This document shows positions 8,582 through 17,038 of a stretch of 64,000 nucleotides of DNA, one piece after another; the first letter of the stretch is position 1, and each line of letters opens with the position of its first letter. Position numbers and translations under genes: made by a program. This stretch comes from Chitinophaga caeni. Its GTDB lineage: Bacteria; Bacteroidota; Bacteroidia; Chitinophagales; Chitinophagaceae. Location of the stretch: NCBI RefSeq assembly GCF_002557795.1, contig NZ_CP023777.1:4473001-4537000 (forward strand). The letters run 5' to 3'. Under the pieces are notes generated by a model. That model saw nothing but the letters and a program-made list of their open reading frames with translations. It had not been told where the DNA came from and searched no databases.

Positions 8582-9073
8582 TTAATGCTCATCGGCGCTT
8601 GGGCCGTAACTTCCGGGGATCGGGATATCCAGCAAGCGCAGGTACATACCCAGTTGCGCCCTGTGGTGGATAATTTGGCTCATGCTCATGCGGATGACGT
8701 CGGCCTTGGAAGATTCGCTCAGAATAGTCTCCCCGTTCCTGAGCGTCCAGGTTTTTTCCAGCAGTTCGGGGCTTGCTTTCGCGAGGGCATCCTTACCATC
8801 TTGCAGGGATTTCTCGAAAAACTCCATCAGCTCGTTGTTGGAAGCGAAAGATTTGGGTACGTATGGAGTGGTAGCGAAATCTAAACCATCCGTTTCCACG
8901 GCCATTTTTACCCAGCCGGGAAGCTCGGCAACGTGACCGGCGAGTTGTTCCATCGTCATGTTCTTAGCATGCGGTTTCCAGCTAGCTTTTTCAACGGGTA
9001 CCCTGGATAGCATTTTGCGGGTTGTCTGGGCTTCATTCTCTAATTCTTTTTGGAAAAGTTCAATGATATTCAT
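8582..9073 (-). CDS. DinB superfamily (DUF664-like) protein
   Basis: 163 residues forming the four-helix DinB/YfiT-type bundle; not related to the polymerase gene dinB. Family members bind a divalent metal through three histidines; here candidates are His47 (LAGHVAELP) and His136/137 (IIHHRAQLGMYL). Many relatives are thiol transferases or stress proteins, but Bacteroidetes members have no assigned role. It is soluble, has no signal peptide, and is transcribed alone, with a hairpin terminator downstream. The ATG at 9073 is the natural start (MNIIELFQKEL). Confidence 0.85.
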   Translation of the reverse strand: MNIIELFQKELENEAQTTRKMLSRVPVEKASWKPHAKNMTMEQLAGHVAELPGWVKMAVETDGLDFATTPYVPKSFASNNELMEFFEKSLQDGKDALAKASPELLEKTWTLRNGETILSESSKADVIRMSMSQIIHHRAQLGMYLRLLDIPIPGSYGPSADEH

Positions 9074-9576
9074 GATGTTTCAGTTTTGTAATACAAAGAA
9101 AAAACAAGGAAATGACAACTGTATGTCAGCAGTGATTTGCCGGTTAAAAATAATTTTAAAATGGACACCATTAAAATACCGGGGCTGTCCCCGGCAAAAA
9201 ACATTATAAAAAATCACCTTGTTTGGTTAATGAATTGTTAACAGACTTAAACCCTACTTGTTAGCAAATAAAACGTTTCAACATCTATCGTGTACTATCC
9301 CGTACAATATTGAATCACGTAAAGACTTCTCTACTAAAGAATTACCAACTATTTGTGAAAATTTAATACGCATTATAAGCGGGGAATTTACATGTTACAA
9401 CACCTTGATTACATGTTATAATGATGTAAAGCGGTCAATGAATGCGGGTCGGTTAACAAACTATTATTAGCCCTATTTAAAAGCTTAAGGGGAATGCTTA
9501 AATTGTAATTAGAGAAAATTACACGCCATTTAGAGACGATTGTTTGTAGTGTTTAATATGAAACCGAGTATAATCT
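9074..9576. other. Intergenic region with a hairpin and two direct repeats
   Basis: About 500 bases. A GC hairpin (CCGGGG 9179-9184 with CCCCGG 9189-9194) lies about 100 bases upstream of the DinB-family start. Two near-identical sites, TTTACATGTTACAA (9387-9400) and ATTACATGTTATAA (9408-9421), are spaced 21 bases apart, about two helical turns. A 70-codon frame at 9258-9470 has no family resemblance and is not annotated. Confidence 0.4.
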
Positions 9577-9921
9577 ATGATAACCGAGAAAAACAACCAC
9601 CCTACACATATGATCCATCCTGATGAACAATCGGTGATCATGGCCTGGCACATATTCCGCACGGCCCACCTGTTTGGCACCCAACAACCGGAGCTTTGGG
9701 AACTACCGGAGCAACCCTTTACCGAAATGACCCTGGCACAATTAGTACAAGAAATCAAATCATTAGAACACGGGATCAACAATGCTTTAAAGACCTTGCC
9801 CTTACTGAAGCAACGCGATCTACCTAGTGACACTTTAAAAGCGTACATCCTGGTATTACAGAAAATATACGGGGAAGCATTCCGGGCGCTCTTGCAAAAA
9901 AAGCCGCCGGCTTTGTCATAA
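9577..9921 (+). CDS. Hypothetical small soluble protein
   Basis: 114 residues, mostly helical, hydrophilic, without signal peptide or recognisable motif. An internal ATG at 9610 (MIHPDEQSVIMAWHIF) is an alternative start. The protein ends with a basic tail (LLQKKPPALS). It lies 37 bases upstream of tRNA-Lys on the same strand. The opposite-strand frame over the same DNA is Cys/Ser-rich and looks like a shadow. I do not recognise a family. Confidence 0.55.
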   Translation: MITEKNNHPTHMIHPDEQSVIMAWHIFRTAHLFGTQQPELWELPEQPFTEMTLAQLVQEIKSLEHGINNALKTLPLLKQRDLPSDTLKAYILVLQKIYGEAFRALLQKKPPALS

Positions 9922-9958
9922 AAAATATCTTTACTATATTCGTTTCCCAAAATCAATT

Positions 9959-10031
<73 letters not shown>

Positions 10032-10034
10032 CTT

Positions 10035-10067
10035 AAGCTTCTACGAAATGTGGAGGCTTCTTTTTTT
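10035..10067 (+). terminator. Terminator of tRNA-Lys
   Basis: AAGCTTCT (10035-10042) pairs with GGAGGCTT (10052-10059, two G-U pairs), followed by C and seven T residues. It begins 4 bases after the tRNA. Confidence 0.75.
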
Positions 10068-10158
10068 CAAACGGAAATCCATTTGGATAAAATAAAGCTT
10101 CCTACAATTTTAGCCCGGATGCCACCTATTTCAATCTTTTGTAACTTAAATTTATTAA

Positions 10159-10653
10159 ATGAAAGACTTTGACTGGACCTCGTTTACGAAGCGCATTGCT
10201 ATTAAGTCTACACTCGCTGAAATTTACGATGCATGGACTATTGCCGCCAAGCTTGAGAAATGGTTTTTAGAACATGTGGTCTTTCACGATACCGCCGGCA
10301 AACCGCTTAAAAACACGCAACCCGCGGAAAGCGGGACTCGATATGATTGGTATTGGTACCTTGAAGCAACACCTATGCACGGAATAATGCTCCATGCAAA
10401 TGGAAAAGATTTCCTTCAATTTACTTTCGAGGGATCCAGTTCTGTTGATGTTAAACTAGGTACGCTGGATGAGTATGTTATCGTGGAACTCCGCCATTAT
10501 AATATCCCGCAAGATGATAATTCAAAACAGCATATTCGCTTGGGCTGCTCCAATGGCTGGGCCTTTTATTTGCATAATTTAAAATCCGTTTATGAAGGCG
10601 GGATTGACCTCCGCAATAAAGATTCGAAGCTCGGGGTTATGATTAACAACTAA
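10159..10653 (+). CDS. SRPBCC (AHSA1-like) domain protein
   Basis: 164 residues forming one START/SRPBCC fold. The typical opening strand and helix are seen in TKRIAIKSTLAEIYDAWTIAAKLEKWFL, followed by beta strands and the long C-terminal helix (NGWAFYLHNLKSVYEGGIDLR). Such proteins bind a hydrophobic ligand or a protein partner in the cavity; Bacteroidetes AHSA1-type members are mostly uncharacterised. It lacks a signal peptide. It starts 128 bases after the tRNA and is apparently transcribed alone. Confidence 0.85.
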   Translation: MKDFDWTSFTKRIAIKSTLAEIYDAWTIAAKLEKWFLEHVVFHDTAGKPLKNTQPAESGTRYDWYWYLEATPMHGIMLHANGKDFLQFTFEGSSSVDVKLGTLDEYVIVELRHYNIPQDDNSKQHIRLGCSNGWAFYLHNLKSVYEGGIDLRNKDSKLGVMINN

Positions 10654-10810
10654 AATATTTGATATAGAAATTATTAACATCAACTATTTATATCCAGAGA
10701 ACAAGTTCCCGCTAGTTAATAACGATCGCATCTTCAGTCATGAGCCCAAACTTTATTATTGATCTCATTAATCCAGGGATTTAATACTAAGCTTAGAATT
10801 AAAGTTACCA

Positions 10811-10858
10811 GGCATAAAAAATAGGCAAAAACCAGATTTTTTGCCTATTTTTTATGCC
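10811..10858. terminator. Perfect 21-bp inverted repeat, terminator-like
   Basis: The 21-base arm 10811-10831 (GGCATAAAAAATAGGC then AAAAA) is a perfect complement of 10838-10858 around a 6-nt loop. The inner GC part is flanked by A- and T-tracts on both sides, so it can terminate transcription in either direction. It separates the SRPBCC gene from the GH2 gene, ending 20 bases before the GH2 start. Confidence 0.6.
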
Positions 10859-10878
10859 AAACTATAGACTTAATCCAT

Positions 10879-12744
10879 ATGAAGGCAGTAAGAATGATGA
10901 AACACACCTTAGTTATATTGGGCCTATGTTTGCCGATCGGCAATCTTTTCGCCCAGCAAGCAAAAAACTGGAAACCCAAAGGAGATAAGATCCAATCATC
11001 CTGGGTAACACAGGTTGATCCTAACAACCCACTTCCCGAATATCCCCGCCCGCAATTGGTAAGGGAAAATTGGCAGAACTTGAATGGCTTATGGGAATAC
11101 GCGATTACTCCCGGTAAATTAAGCGCGCTCCCTGGGGGCTACGAAGGACAGCTATTAGTACCTTTCGCTGTCGAATCATCGCTTTCCGGTGTCGGGCGTA
11201 CAGTTGGTAAAGACAGTTCCCTCTGGTATCGCAGGACGATTACGGTTGATAAAAAACTCCGAAAACAAAAAATACTGTTACATTTCGGCGCTGTCGACTG
11301 GCAATGCGAGGTGTATGTGAATGGTCAAAAAGCAGGTTCACACGAAGGTGGTTATGATCCGTTTTTCATTGATATTACCGCTTACTTGGCTAAAGGCGCA
11401 AAACAGGAAATAGTGGTCGGCGTATGGGATCCTACCAATGAAGGTCCACAGCCCAATGGCAAGCAGGTAGTCAATCCTAACGGGATATGGTATACGCCCG
11501 TTACAGGAATTTGGCAAACCGTATGGCTGGAAGCTGTTCCGCAAACTTATATCGTTGCAACAAAGCAAACACCGGATGTTGATCAAGGACGACTAATAGT
11601 TAAAACTACCGTGGAATCAGCTAAAGAAGGTGATCAATTACAGGTTTCTGCTTGGAAAGGACAGGAGAAAATTGCCGAGGAAACTGCTTCCGTAGGCGCT
11701 GACATATCCTTGGCCATCAACAATGCCGAACAATGGTCGCCCTCCAACCCCTTCCTTTACGATCTAAAGGTTTCAGTACTGCGCAAAGGTAAGGTGATCG
11801 ACGAGGTATCTTCTTACTTTGCCATGCGTAAAATATCCATGGGTAAAGATGCAAAGGGCGTTCAGCGCATGTTGCTCAACAATAAATTTCTATTCCAGTA
11901 TGGCCCCTTAGATCAAGGCTGGTGGCCCGACGGCTTATATACCGCACCAACTGACGACGCCTTGCGTTTTGATGTGGAAAAAACCAAGGAAATGGGTTTT
12001 AATATGATCCGTAAGCACATCAAGGTAGAACCGGCACGTTGGTATTATTACTGCGACAGTATCGGGATAATGGTATGGCAAGACATGCCAAGCGGCGACT
12101 TGGGCGGCAATCACTGGGATATGCGGCCGGGTATTACTTCTGGCAAACAGCATGACAAAAACCGGTCGGCAGCATCAGAAGCGATTTACCGCAAAGAATG
12201 GAAAGCCATCATGGATGCACTGCATAACTTTCCGAGCATCGTAGTATGGGTACCTTTCAATGAAGCCTGGGGACAATTTAAAACCGTGGAAATTACCGAA
12301 TGGACGATGAAATATGATCCTTCCCGCCTCGTAAACAGCGCTAGCGGGGGCAACTTCTTCGCAACCGGGCATATTCTCGATATCCACAATTACCCGGATG
12401 CCGTGATGCCTAGACCAGGATTGTTTGGCAAAGATCGGATCGTGGTCTTGGGAGAATTCGGAGGACTAGGTTTGCCCTTAGAAGGACATACATGGCAAGA
12501 AAAAAACAACTGGGGTTACCAAAGTTTTAAAAATGCCGGCGAATTGAAAAAACGCTACAAGGGCCTGGTGAGCGATTTGGCAAGGCTCATTCCATTGGGA
12601 CTTTCAGCCGCCGTTTACACGCAAACAACCGATGTTGAAGTTGAAACCAACGGTTTGATGACTTATGACAGGAAGATCGTGAAGATGCCGGAAGCTGAAT
12701 TACACCAATGGCACCAACAGTTGTATCAAATCAAGGTTGATTAA
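10879..12744 (+). CDS. Exported glycoside hydrolase family 2 protein
   Basis: 621 residues, with a signal peptide (TLVILGLCLPIGNLFAQ) placing it in the periplasm. The order is jelly-roll sugar-binding domain (RPQLVRENWQNLNGLWEY, then VPFAVESSLSGV and WYRRTI), immunoglobulin-like domain, then TIM barrel. The acid/base is Glu462 in VPFNEAWGQF and the nucleophile is probably Glu526 in VVLGEFGG. There are no extra C-terminal domains, as in the short beta-galactosidase/glucuronidase-like GH2 group. The substrate cannot be told from sequence. ATGs at residues 6 and 7 are alternative starts. It is not in a SusCD locus; a terminator follows. Confidence 0.9.
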   Translation: MKAVRMMKHTLVILGLCLPIGNLFAQQAKNWKPKGDKIQSSWVTQVDPNNPLPEYPRPQLVRENWQNLNGLWEYAITPGKLSALPGGYEGQLLVPFAVESSLSGVGRTVGKDSSLWYRRTITVDKKLRKQKILLHFGAVDWQCEVYVNGQKAGSHEGGYDPFFIDITAYLAKGAKQEIVVGVWDPTNEGPQPNGKQVVNPNGIWYTPVTGIWQTVWLEAVPQTYIVATKQTPDVDQGRLIVKTTVESAKEGDQLQVSAWKGQEKIAEETASVGADISLAINNAEQWSPSNPFLYDLKVSVLRKGKVIDEVSSYFAMRKISMGKDAKGVQRMLLNNKFLFQYGPLDQGWWPDGLYTAPTDDALRFDVEKTKEMGFNMIRKHIKVEPARWYYYCDSIGIMVWQDMPSGDLGGNHWDMRPGITSGKQHDKNRSAASEAIYRKEWKAIMDALHNFPSIVVWVPFNEAWGQFKTVEITEWTMKYDPSRLVNSASGGNFFATGHILDIHNYPDAVMPRPGLFGKDRIVVLGEFGGLGLPLEGHTWQEKNNWGYQSFKNAGELKKRYKGLVSDLARLIPLGLSAAVYTQTTDVEVETNGLMTYDRKIVKMPEAELHQWHQQLYQIKVD

Positions 12745-12761
12745 ACTTAAAAATTATTATA

Positions 12762-12783
12762 AAGGGGCTGAATGCCCCTTTTT
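12762..12783 (+). terminator. Terminator after the GH2 gene
   Basis: AAGGGGC (12762-12768) pairs with GCCCCTT (12774-12780) over a 5-nt loop and runs into TTTTT. Confidence 0.8.
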
Positions 12784-12836
12784 GCTTTCCATCAACCAGA
12801 TTCGAAATTTCCCGGTAGACATGTAAACCTTCTGCA

Positions 12837-13313
12837 ATGAAAAAGATTATATCAATAACTTTGATACTTGCAACAACTTTTTGTCTCGGTTTCGCAACCA
12901 GGGCAATTACATCTAACAATAAAACCAATTATAACATGAAAAGAGTAACCGGCATCGGGGGCATTTTCTTCAAAAGTAAAGACCCTAAAAAGTTGACGGA
13001 ATGGTATCAAAAACACCTTGGCCTAGAAACAAATCCATACGGTGCAACCTTTGAATGGTATGAAAATTCGGGCGATACGAAAAAAGCACAAACCCAATGG
13101 ACGCCTTTTTCCGAGACCACGAAATATTTTGAACCTTCAACAAAAGAGTTCATGATAAATTACCGGGTTGAAAACTTGGATGCGCTCGTTGAAGAACTCA
13201 AAAAGGAAGGGGTTACCATCCTTGACGGCATTGAAACATATGACTATGGTAAGTTTGTGCATATCCTAGATGCCGAAGGAAACAAGATCGAGTTATGGGA
13301 GCCAATTGATTAA
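12837..13313 (+). CDS. VOC-family (glyoxalase-like) protein with signal peptide
   Basis: 158 residues. The last ~125 form a vicinal-oxygen-chelate fold: GIGGIFFKSKDPKKLTEWYQ, a central strand region, and HILDAEGNKIELWEP carrying the usual final metal-ligand Glu. An N-terminal segment MKKIISITLILATTFCLGFA looks like a signal peptide, which is unusual for VOC proteins. An internal ATG at 12936 (MKRVTGIGG) would give the ordinary cytosolic form. Enzyme activity is unknown. It sits between a terminator and the cytochrome relic on the other strand. Confidence 0.8.
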   Translation: MKKIISITLILATTFCLGFATRAITSNNKTNYNMKRVTGIGGIFFKSKDPKKLTEWYQKHLGLETNPYGATFEWYENSGDTKKAQTQWTPFSETTKYFEPSTKEFMINYRVENLDALVEELKKEGVTILDGIETYDYGKFVHILDAEGNKIELWEPID

Positions 13314-13321
13314 TGTTAGTA

Positions 13322-13507
13322 TCACTTTCCCCTCAAGCTCAAAAGATAAGCGGTTAATTCCGAAATTTCGGCTGCTGCTAATTGCGAGCTATAAGATGGC
13401 ATTCCATTTTTGCCATTATTAATTGTATTTATTATTGTCAAACATTCCAATCGGCCGGTATGTAAATTAGCTGCATGGCCGATACCGGCAGTTCCCCGCT
13501 CGCCACA
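13322..13507 (-). pseudogene. Relic of a c-type cytochrome domain
   Basis: One minus-strand frame of 61 codons reads SNCGERGTAGIGHAANL, then IINTINNGKNGMPSYSSQL and AAEISELTAYLLSLRGK before a stop. The second and third parts match the C-terminal half of class I cytochromes c: NGMPSY carries the axial Met, and the final helix is typical. The haem-binding CxxCH is absent; the place where it belongs reads NCGERG, as if a few codons were lost. No start or signal peptide is present upstream. Probably a decayed fragment; no function expected. Confidence 0.5.
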
Positions 13508-13699
13508 ATTACTGAAAGGGCCAGGGATAAAGTTCTCCGCTTTATGGCAACAATATATAGGAATTTCTTTCGATGAAATTTATTCAGAATTGATGGATCA
13601 ATAATTTCCCACCGGAAAGAGGATACAAGGTATCCCCTATTCCATCTAACAGCGCATTTCTGCGCCATTTTTCTGCCGATGAGATCAGTCCTTCAACTA

Positions 13700-14293
13700 C
13701 TATAATTCCACAGTTCCGGTAACAAGTTCACCGGCACGTTTGTAGTTGATTATAATTACCCCGCTTGGCGTGATCGTGCTTTCAGTTACCTTAAACGTTC
13801 CCGGGAAGGTACCTTTGCCAAAAAGCTTTTTTCCTTGGCCCAGTGTAACAGGGTATATTTTAAGCCATAATTCGTCCGCTACATCATGTTCCAATAACAA
13901 TTGAATAAGCTCAGAGCTTCCGTATACATGAAGATCGTGGCCACCTGTTTGTTTTAATTTTTTGATCTCGGCAATATCTTTCAAAAAGATGGAATTTTGC
14001 CAAGAGGATTGATCCCTCGAACCGGACAAAACGTATTTAGTGCCGCTATTGATCCCCGGCCAAAAGTCACCATGTTCCGGCCAATAGTTTTCAAAAATCT
14101 CAAATGTTTTCCGGCCTAATAAATAATCTGCCGGTTGCATTTGCTTTGCGAGTACTTTCCCGTATTCCTCGTCAAAAAACGGTACCGTCCAACCACCTAA
14201 TTTGAAGCCCCCTGAAGTATCTTCTCCCGGGCCACCCGGCCCTTGCATGATTCCATCTAAAGAAATCATTGATAAAACGATAATTTTTCTCAT
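13700..14293 (-). CDS. Dihydrofolate reductase family (RibD C-terminal-like) protein
   Basis: 197 residues in the YyaP/RibD-C branch of the DHFR fold. Motifs are MISLDGIMQGPGG at the N-terminus, DYLLGRKTFEIF for the NADPH-binding region, HVYGSSELIQLLLEHDVADELWL, and PVTLGQGKKLF near the end. The substrate is unknown; this branch does not normally serve as the housekeeping DHFR. Unusually for this genome, a strong Shine-Dalgarno AGGAGGAAAATTAAC precedes the ATG, hinting at recent acquisition. Transcribed alone. Confidence 0.88.
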   Translation of the reverse strand: MRKIIVLSMISLDGIMQGPGGPGEDTSGGFKLGGWTVPFFDEEYGKVLAKQMQPADYLLGRKTFEIFENYWPEHGDFWPGINSGTKYVLSGSRDQSSWQNSIFLKDIAEIKKLKQTGGHDLHVYGSSELIQLLLEHDVADELWLKIYPVTLGQGKKLFGKGTFPGTFKVTESTITPSGVIIINYKRAGELVTGTVEL

Positions 14294-14320
14294 GTTAATT
14301 TTCCTCCTGTTATAATATTA
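14294..14320 (-). promoter_or_regulatory. Strong Shine-Dalgarno before the DHFR-like gene
   Basis: On the minus strand AGGAGG lies 10 bases upstream of the ATG (AGGAGGAAAATTAACATG). Bacteroidetes genes rarely use such sites, and no neighbour in this window has a comparable one. Confidence 0.7.
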
Positions 14321-14472
14321 TGCGTACTAGATATATTGACTGTACAAATCTCGCGAACATTCCTTGCATTTCTACTGTGCAATTGCGACAATAAAACGGC
14401 TGAATGCGAAATGCTAATAACCGTAGTAACCTGGTAAATTAATGAACACAATCCTTAACTTTATAATAAAAC

Positions 14473-14829
14473 ATGCTTACAGCCGTCAACCCTAAATTAC
14501 CCATGCGGGATAAAGCCGCCACGAAAGATTTTTACATCAATAAACTGGGATTCCGACAGCTCGGAAGCGCGGATTACCCCGAATACTTGATGATTCAAAA
14601 AGAAGGAATTGAAATTCATTTTTTCGCGTTCAGCACCTTGGATCCGAAGGAAAACTATGGGCAAGTCTATATACGAACCGATCATATTGATGAATTGTAC
14701 AATAATTTATTGGATCATAAAATAGCCATCCATCCTGCCGGGCATTTGCAAATAAAACCTTGGGGTCAAAAGGAATTTTCAATACTGGATCCGGATAATA
14801 ATTTATTGACTTTTGGTCAAGCTGTTTAA
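14473..14829 (+). CDS. VOC-family protein, bleomycin-resistance-like
   Basis: 118 residues, a single VOC unit. It opens with AVNPKLPMRDKAATKDFYINKLGF, has the central EIHFFAF strand and TDHIDELYNNL helix, and ends with EFSILDPDNNLLTFGQ. The layout matches bleomycin-binding proteins (BLMA/BLMT type), which sequester drug as dimers. Whether this one confers resistance cannot be read from sequence. Cytoplasmic. It is divergent from the DHFR-like gene (179 bases between starts) and convergent with the aldo/keto reductase. Confidence 0.85.
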   Translation: MLTAVNPKLPMRDKAATKDFYINKLGFRQLGSADYPEYLMIQKEGIEIHFFAFSTLDPKENYGQVYIRTDHIDELYNNLLDHKIAIHPAGHLQIKPWGQKEFSILDPDNNLLTFGQAV

Positions 14830-14854
14830 AGCGAGCCGCTGGCATCAAAATAAT

Positions 14855-14886
14855 AACGGGTAGATATCTTATGACATCTACCCGTT
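14855..14886. terminator. Shared terminator between convergent genes
   Basis: AACGGGTAGAT (14855-14865) pairs perfectly with ATCTACCCGTT (14876-14886) over a 10-nt loop. It lies between the VOC stop and the aldo/keto reductase stop, so it can serve both. T-tracts are weak. Confidence 0.6.
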
Positions 14887-14911
14887 GATTAACGAAGATT
14901 TATTCTCCTGC

Positions 14912-15916
14912 TTAGTTATTGACTAATTTCATAGCGCCCTCGCTATAACGTTCACCGGTAAGGGGATAACGTTTCAACAACGCGTCGATCGCCTGGAGAT
15001 CAGCGGTTTCCAATACTACATCAACAGCCCCGGCATTCTCTTCCAGGTACTTACGTTTTTTCGTTCCAGGGATCGGGATGATATCTTCCCCTTGGGCCAA
15101 TACCCAGGCTAAAGCCAATTGTGCGGGCGTACATTGTTTATTGCCGGCCAATTCAGCAAATTCCTTTACCAGGCGGGCATTGTTATCCATATATTCCTGC
15201 TGGTAACGCGGCAATGTTCTCCTGAAGTCGGAGTCGGCCAATTTTCCAACATCCAATGCCCCGGTCACTAATCCCCGGGCCAGCGGAGAATACGGAACAA
15301 GACTGATGCCCAGCTCGCGCGTAGTGTTCAAGATGTCACCTTCCACGTCGCGAGTTAATAAAGAATATTCACTTTGCAATGCTGCGATCGGGTGTACCGC
15401 ATATGCTTTCCGGAGAGACGCGGCCGATGCCTCGCTAAGACCTAAATAACGCACCTTACCCTCTTTTACAAGCTCAGCCATTGCACCGACGGTTTCTTCC
15501 ACGGGGATGTTCGGGTCAACCCTATGGGCATAATAAAGATCGATCGTGTCAATCTTCAAACGTTTGAGACTTTGCTCCACGGCGGTACGCATCCATTTCG
15601 GGGAACCGTCGAAGTAAGTGCCTACCGCGCTGCTGGGTCCTGCCGCGAAGCCATCTTTATACCGGAAGCCGAACTTTGTCGCGATAAATACCTTGTCACG
15701 GTTCGGCACCAATACTTTGGAAATCAATTCTTCGTTGGCCCCATTAGCATACATATCCGCGGTATCCCAGAAATTGATTCCGAGGTCCAGCGCTTTTTCA
15801 AGTGTGGCTATGCTTTCTTTATCATCCGTAGGGCCGTAAGCGAAGCTCATGCCCATGCAGCCCAAGCCCAGGGCAGAGAGCTCCTCGTTTGTTTTTCCTA
15901 GTTTCCTGTATTTCAT
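14912..15916 (-). CDS. Aldo/keto reductase
   Basis: 334 residues, an NADPH-dependent (alpha/beta)8 barrel reducing aldehydes or ketones. The catalytic tetrad is complete: Asp51 and Tyr56 ([10 protein letters not shown]), Lys81 (ATKFGF) and His131 (YYAHRVD). The C-terminal [15 protein letters not shown] is the cofactor-phosphate loop. It resembles the AKR13/YajO-like branch. The substrate is unknown. It lies 84 bases downstream of an AraC-type regulator on the same strand, with its own -7 element in the gap, so it is probably the regulator's target. Confidence 0.93.
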   Translation of the reverse strand: MKYRKLGKTNEELSALGLGCMGMSFAYGPTDDKESIATLEKALDLGINFWDTADMYANGANEELISKVLVPNRDKVFIATKFGFRYKDGFAAGPSSAVGTYFDGSPKWMRTAVEQSLKRLKIDTIDLYYAHRVDPNIPVEETVGAMAELVKEGKVRYLGLSEASAASLRKAYAVHPIAALQSEYSLLTRDVEGDILNTTRELGISLVPYSPLARGLVTGALDVGKLADSDFRRTLPRYQQEYMDNNARLVKEFAELAGNKQCTPAQLALAWVLAQGEDIIPIPGTKKRKYLEENAGAVDVVLETADLQAIDALLKRYPLTGERYSEGAMKLVNN

Positions 15917-15941
15917 ATCTTGTAATCTTTGTTTTGTTTTA

Positions 15942-15949
15942 CAAAAGTA
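15942..15949 (-). promoter_or_regulatory. -7 element of the aldo/keto reductase, without -33 box
   Basis: On the minus strand TACTTTTG matches TAnnTTTG exactly, 26 bases before the ATG. No TTG is present 17-23 bases upstream. A promoter lacking its -33 element is what an AraC-type activator would need; that link is inference. Confidence 0.5.
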
Positions 15950-16000
15950 GATAGAACCGGGGCTTTGTATTTATAACGATCAAACAAAAAATTATAATAT

Positions 16001-16909
16001 TCAAACACTTGATTTGCGGAGTTGGTTGGGAGATGCCCCGCTATGCTTTTTGAAGAAATTGGTAAAATAAGACGGGTATTCAAAACCGAGGCAGTAAGCT
16101 ATTTCGGAGATCGACCAATCTGTATGGATCAGCAATGCGCTGGCTTCCTTGGTGATCCGGGCAGCGATATGTTCGGAGGTAGTTTTCCCTGTAGTTTCCC
16201 TAACGGAACGGTTTAAATGGTTTACATGCACGGAAAGAGAGCGGGCGAAATCTGCCGGGGTCTTCAACTGCAAAGTAAATGCCGGTGAGTCTACCGGGAA
16301 TTGGCGCTCCAGCAACTCTTGGAATAATGCCGTTACGCGGACTGCGCCGTTCGCATAACTTCCGAATTCGGAAGCTGGATCTGACTTCAGCGTTTCGTGG
16401 ATTAACAAATGTAAATAGCTGCGTAATACATCGTATTTATGTGCATAGGTAGATGAAATTTCGCGCATCATCTTCTGGTAAATAGCCGTAATCTCCAGGA
16501 GCTGCTCTTCATCCGGGAAAAATACCGGGTTGGCGCCAATCTTGAATAAAGGTGAATCATGCAAACTATTTACACGCTCGCTATGCTGGATAAACGCCTC
16601 GGTAAACAAGCAGTACCAGCCCCCTTGCTCTTCCGACTCCGCCTCCCAGGAATACGGCACCACCGGGTTCGAAAAAAGTACTGCGGGACGGTCGATATAA
16701 ACCCATTTATCCGCATAAAAAATCTTCCCGGTACCGATGATTAACGAAACCTTGTAATAATCGCGCCGGCTATAAGGCGTTGCCACGGAGCAGGTATCAC
16801 GGGAAAAGATATTAATATGACCGATCCCCGGATTATTTATCGGTATACAGGTAGGTGCATGGTTGGGCAACCTCTCGTAAAAATCAGCAACATGTTCCGT
16901 CATTTTCAT
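16001..16909 (-). CDS. AraC-family transcriptional regulator
   Basis: 302 residues. The N-terminal ~170 form a cupin-like ligand domain. The C-terminal ~100 carry two helix-turn-helix motifs: PADFARSLSVHVNHLNRSVR and WSISEIAYCLGFEYPSYFTN, the latter ending in the family's FKKHSGASPNQLR. The gene directly precedes the aldo/keto reductase, a pairing common in Bacteroidetes, so it probably activates that gene in response to a small carbonyl or related compound. The effector is unknown. Start at ATG 16909; the nearest upstream gene ends at 17039 behind a strong hairpin. Confidence 0.9.
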   Translation of the reverse strand: MKMTEHVADFYERLPNHAPTCIPINNPGIGHINIFSRDTCSVATPYSRRDYYKVSLIIGTGKIFYADKWVYIDRPAVLFSNPVVPYSWEAESEEQGGWYCLFTEAFIQHSERVNSLHDSPLFKIGANPVFFPDEEQLLEITAIYQKMMREISSTYAHKYDVLRSYLHLLIHETLKSDPASEFGSYANGAVRVTALFQELLERQFPVDSPAFTLQLKTPADFARSLSVHVNHLNRSVRETTGKTTSEHIAARITKEASALLIHTDWSISEIAYCLGFEYPSYFTNFFKKHSGASPNQLRKSSV

Positions 16910-16984
16910 ACTACTAATTTATACAATTCAAACAGAACTACAGCATTATCTTTTATAGATCGGGGCTGATTATAACAAATACTG

Positions 16985-17012
16985 AAGGCCGCCCAAACTG
17001 CGGGGCGGCCTT
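16985..17012 (-). terminator. GC-rich hairpin ending the metalloprotease operon
   Basis: AAGGCCGCCC (16985-16994) pairs perfectly with GGGCGGCCTT (17003-17012). It lies 26 bases past the metalloprotease stop. The T-tract is poor. Confidence 0.6.
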
Positions 17013-17038
17013 TCAGATCGAGGGTTAATGGTTACTGG

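Noticed and set aside
9258..9470. 70-codon plus-strand frame upstream of the hypothetical gene at 9577
   Set aside because: AT-rich, no recognisable motif or promoter, and it spans the direct repeats; it looks like chance.
9519..9956. 145-codon minus-strand frame over the 9577 gene
   Set aside because: Cys/Ser-rich shadow; the plus-strand frame has normal composition.
13410..13604. 64-codon plus-strand frame in the cytochrome-relic gap
   Set aside because: Lies opposite the cytochrome-like minus frame and has no motif of its own.
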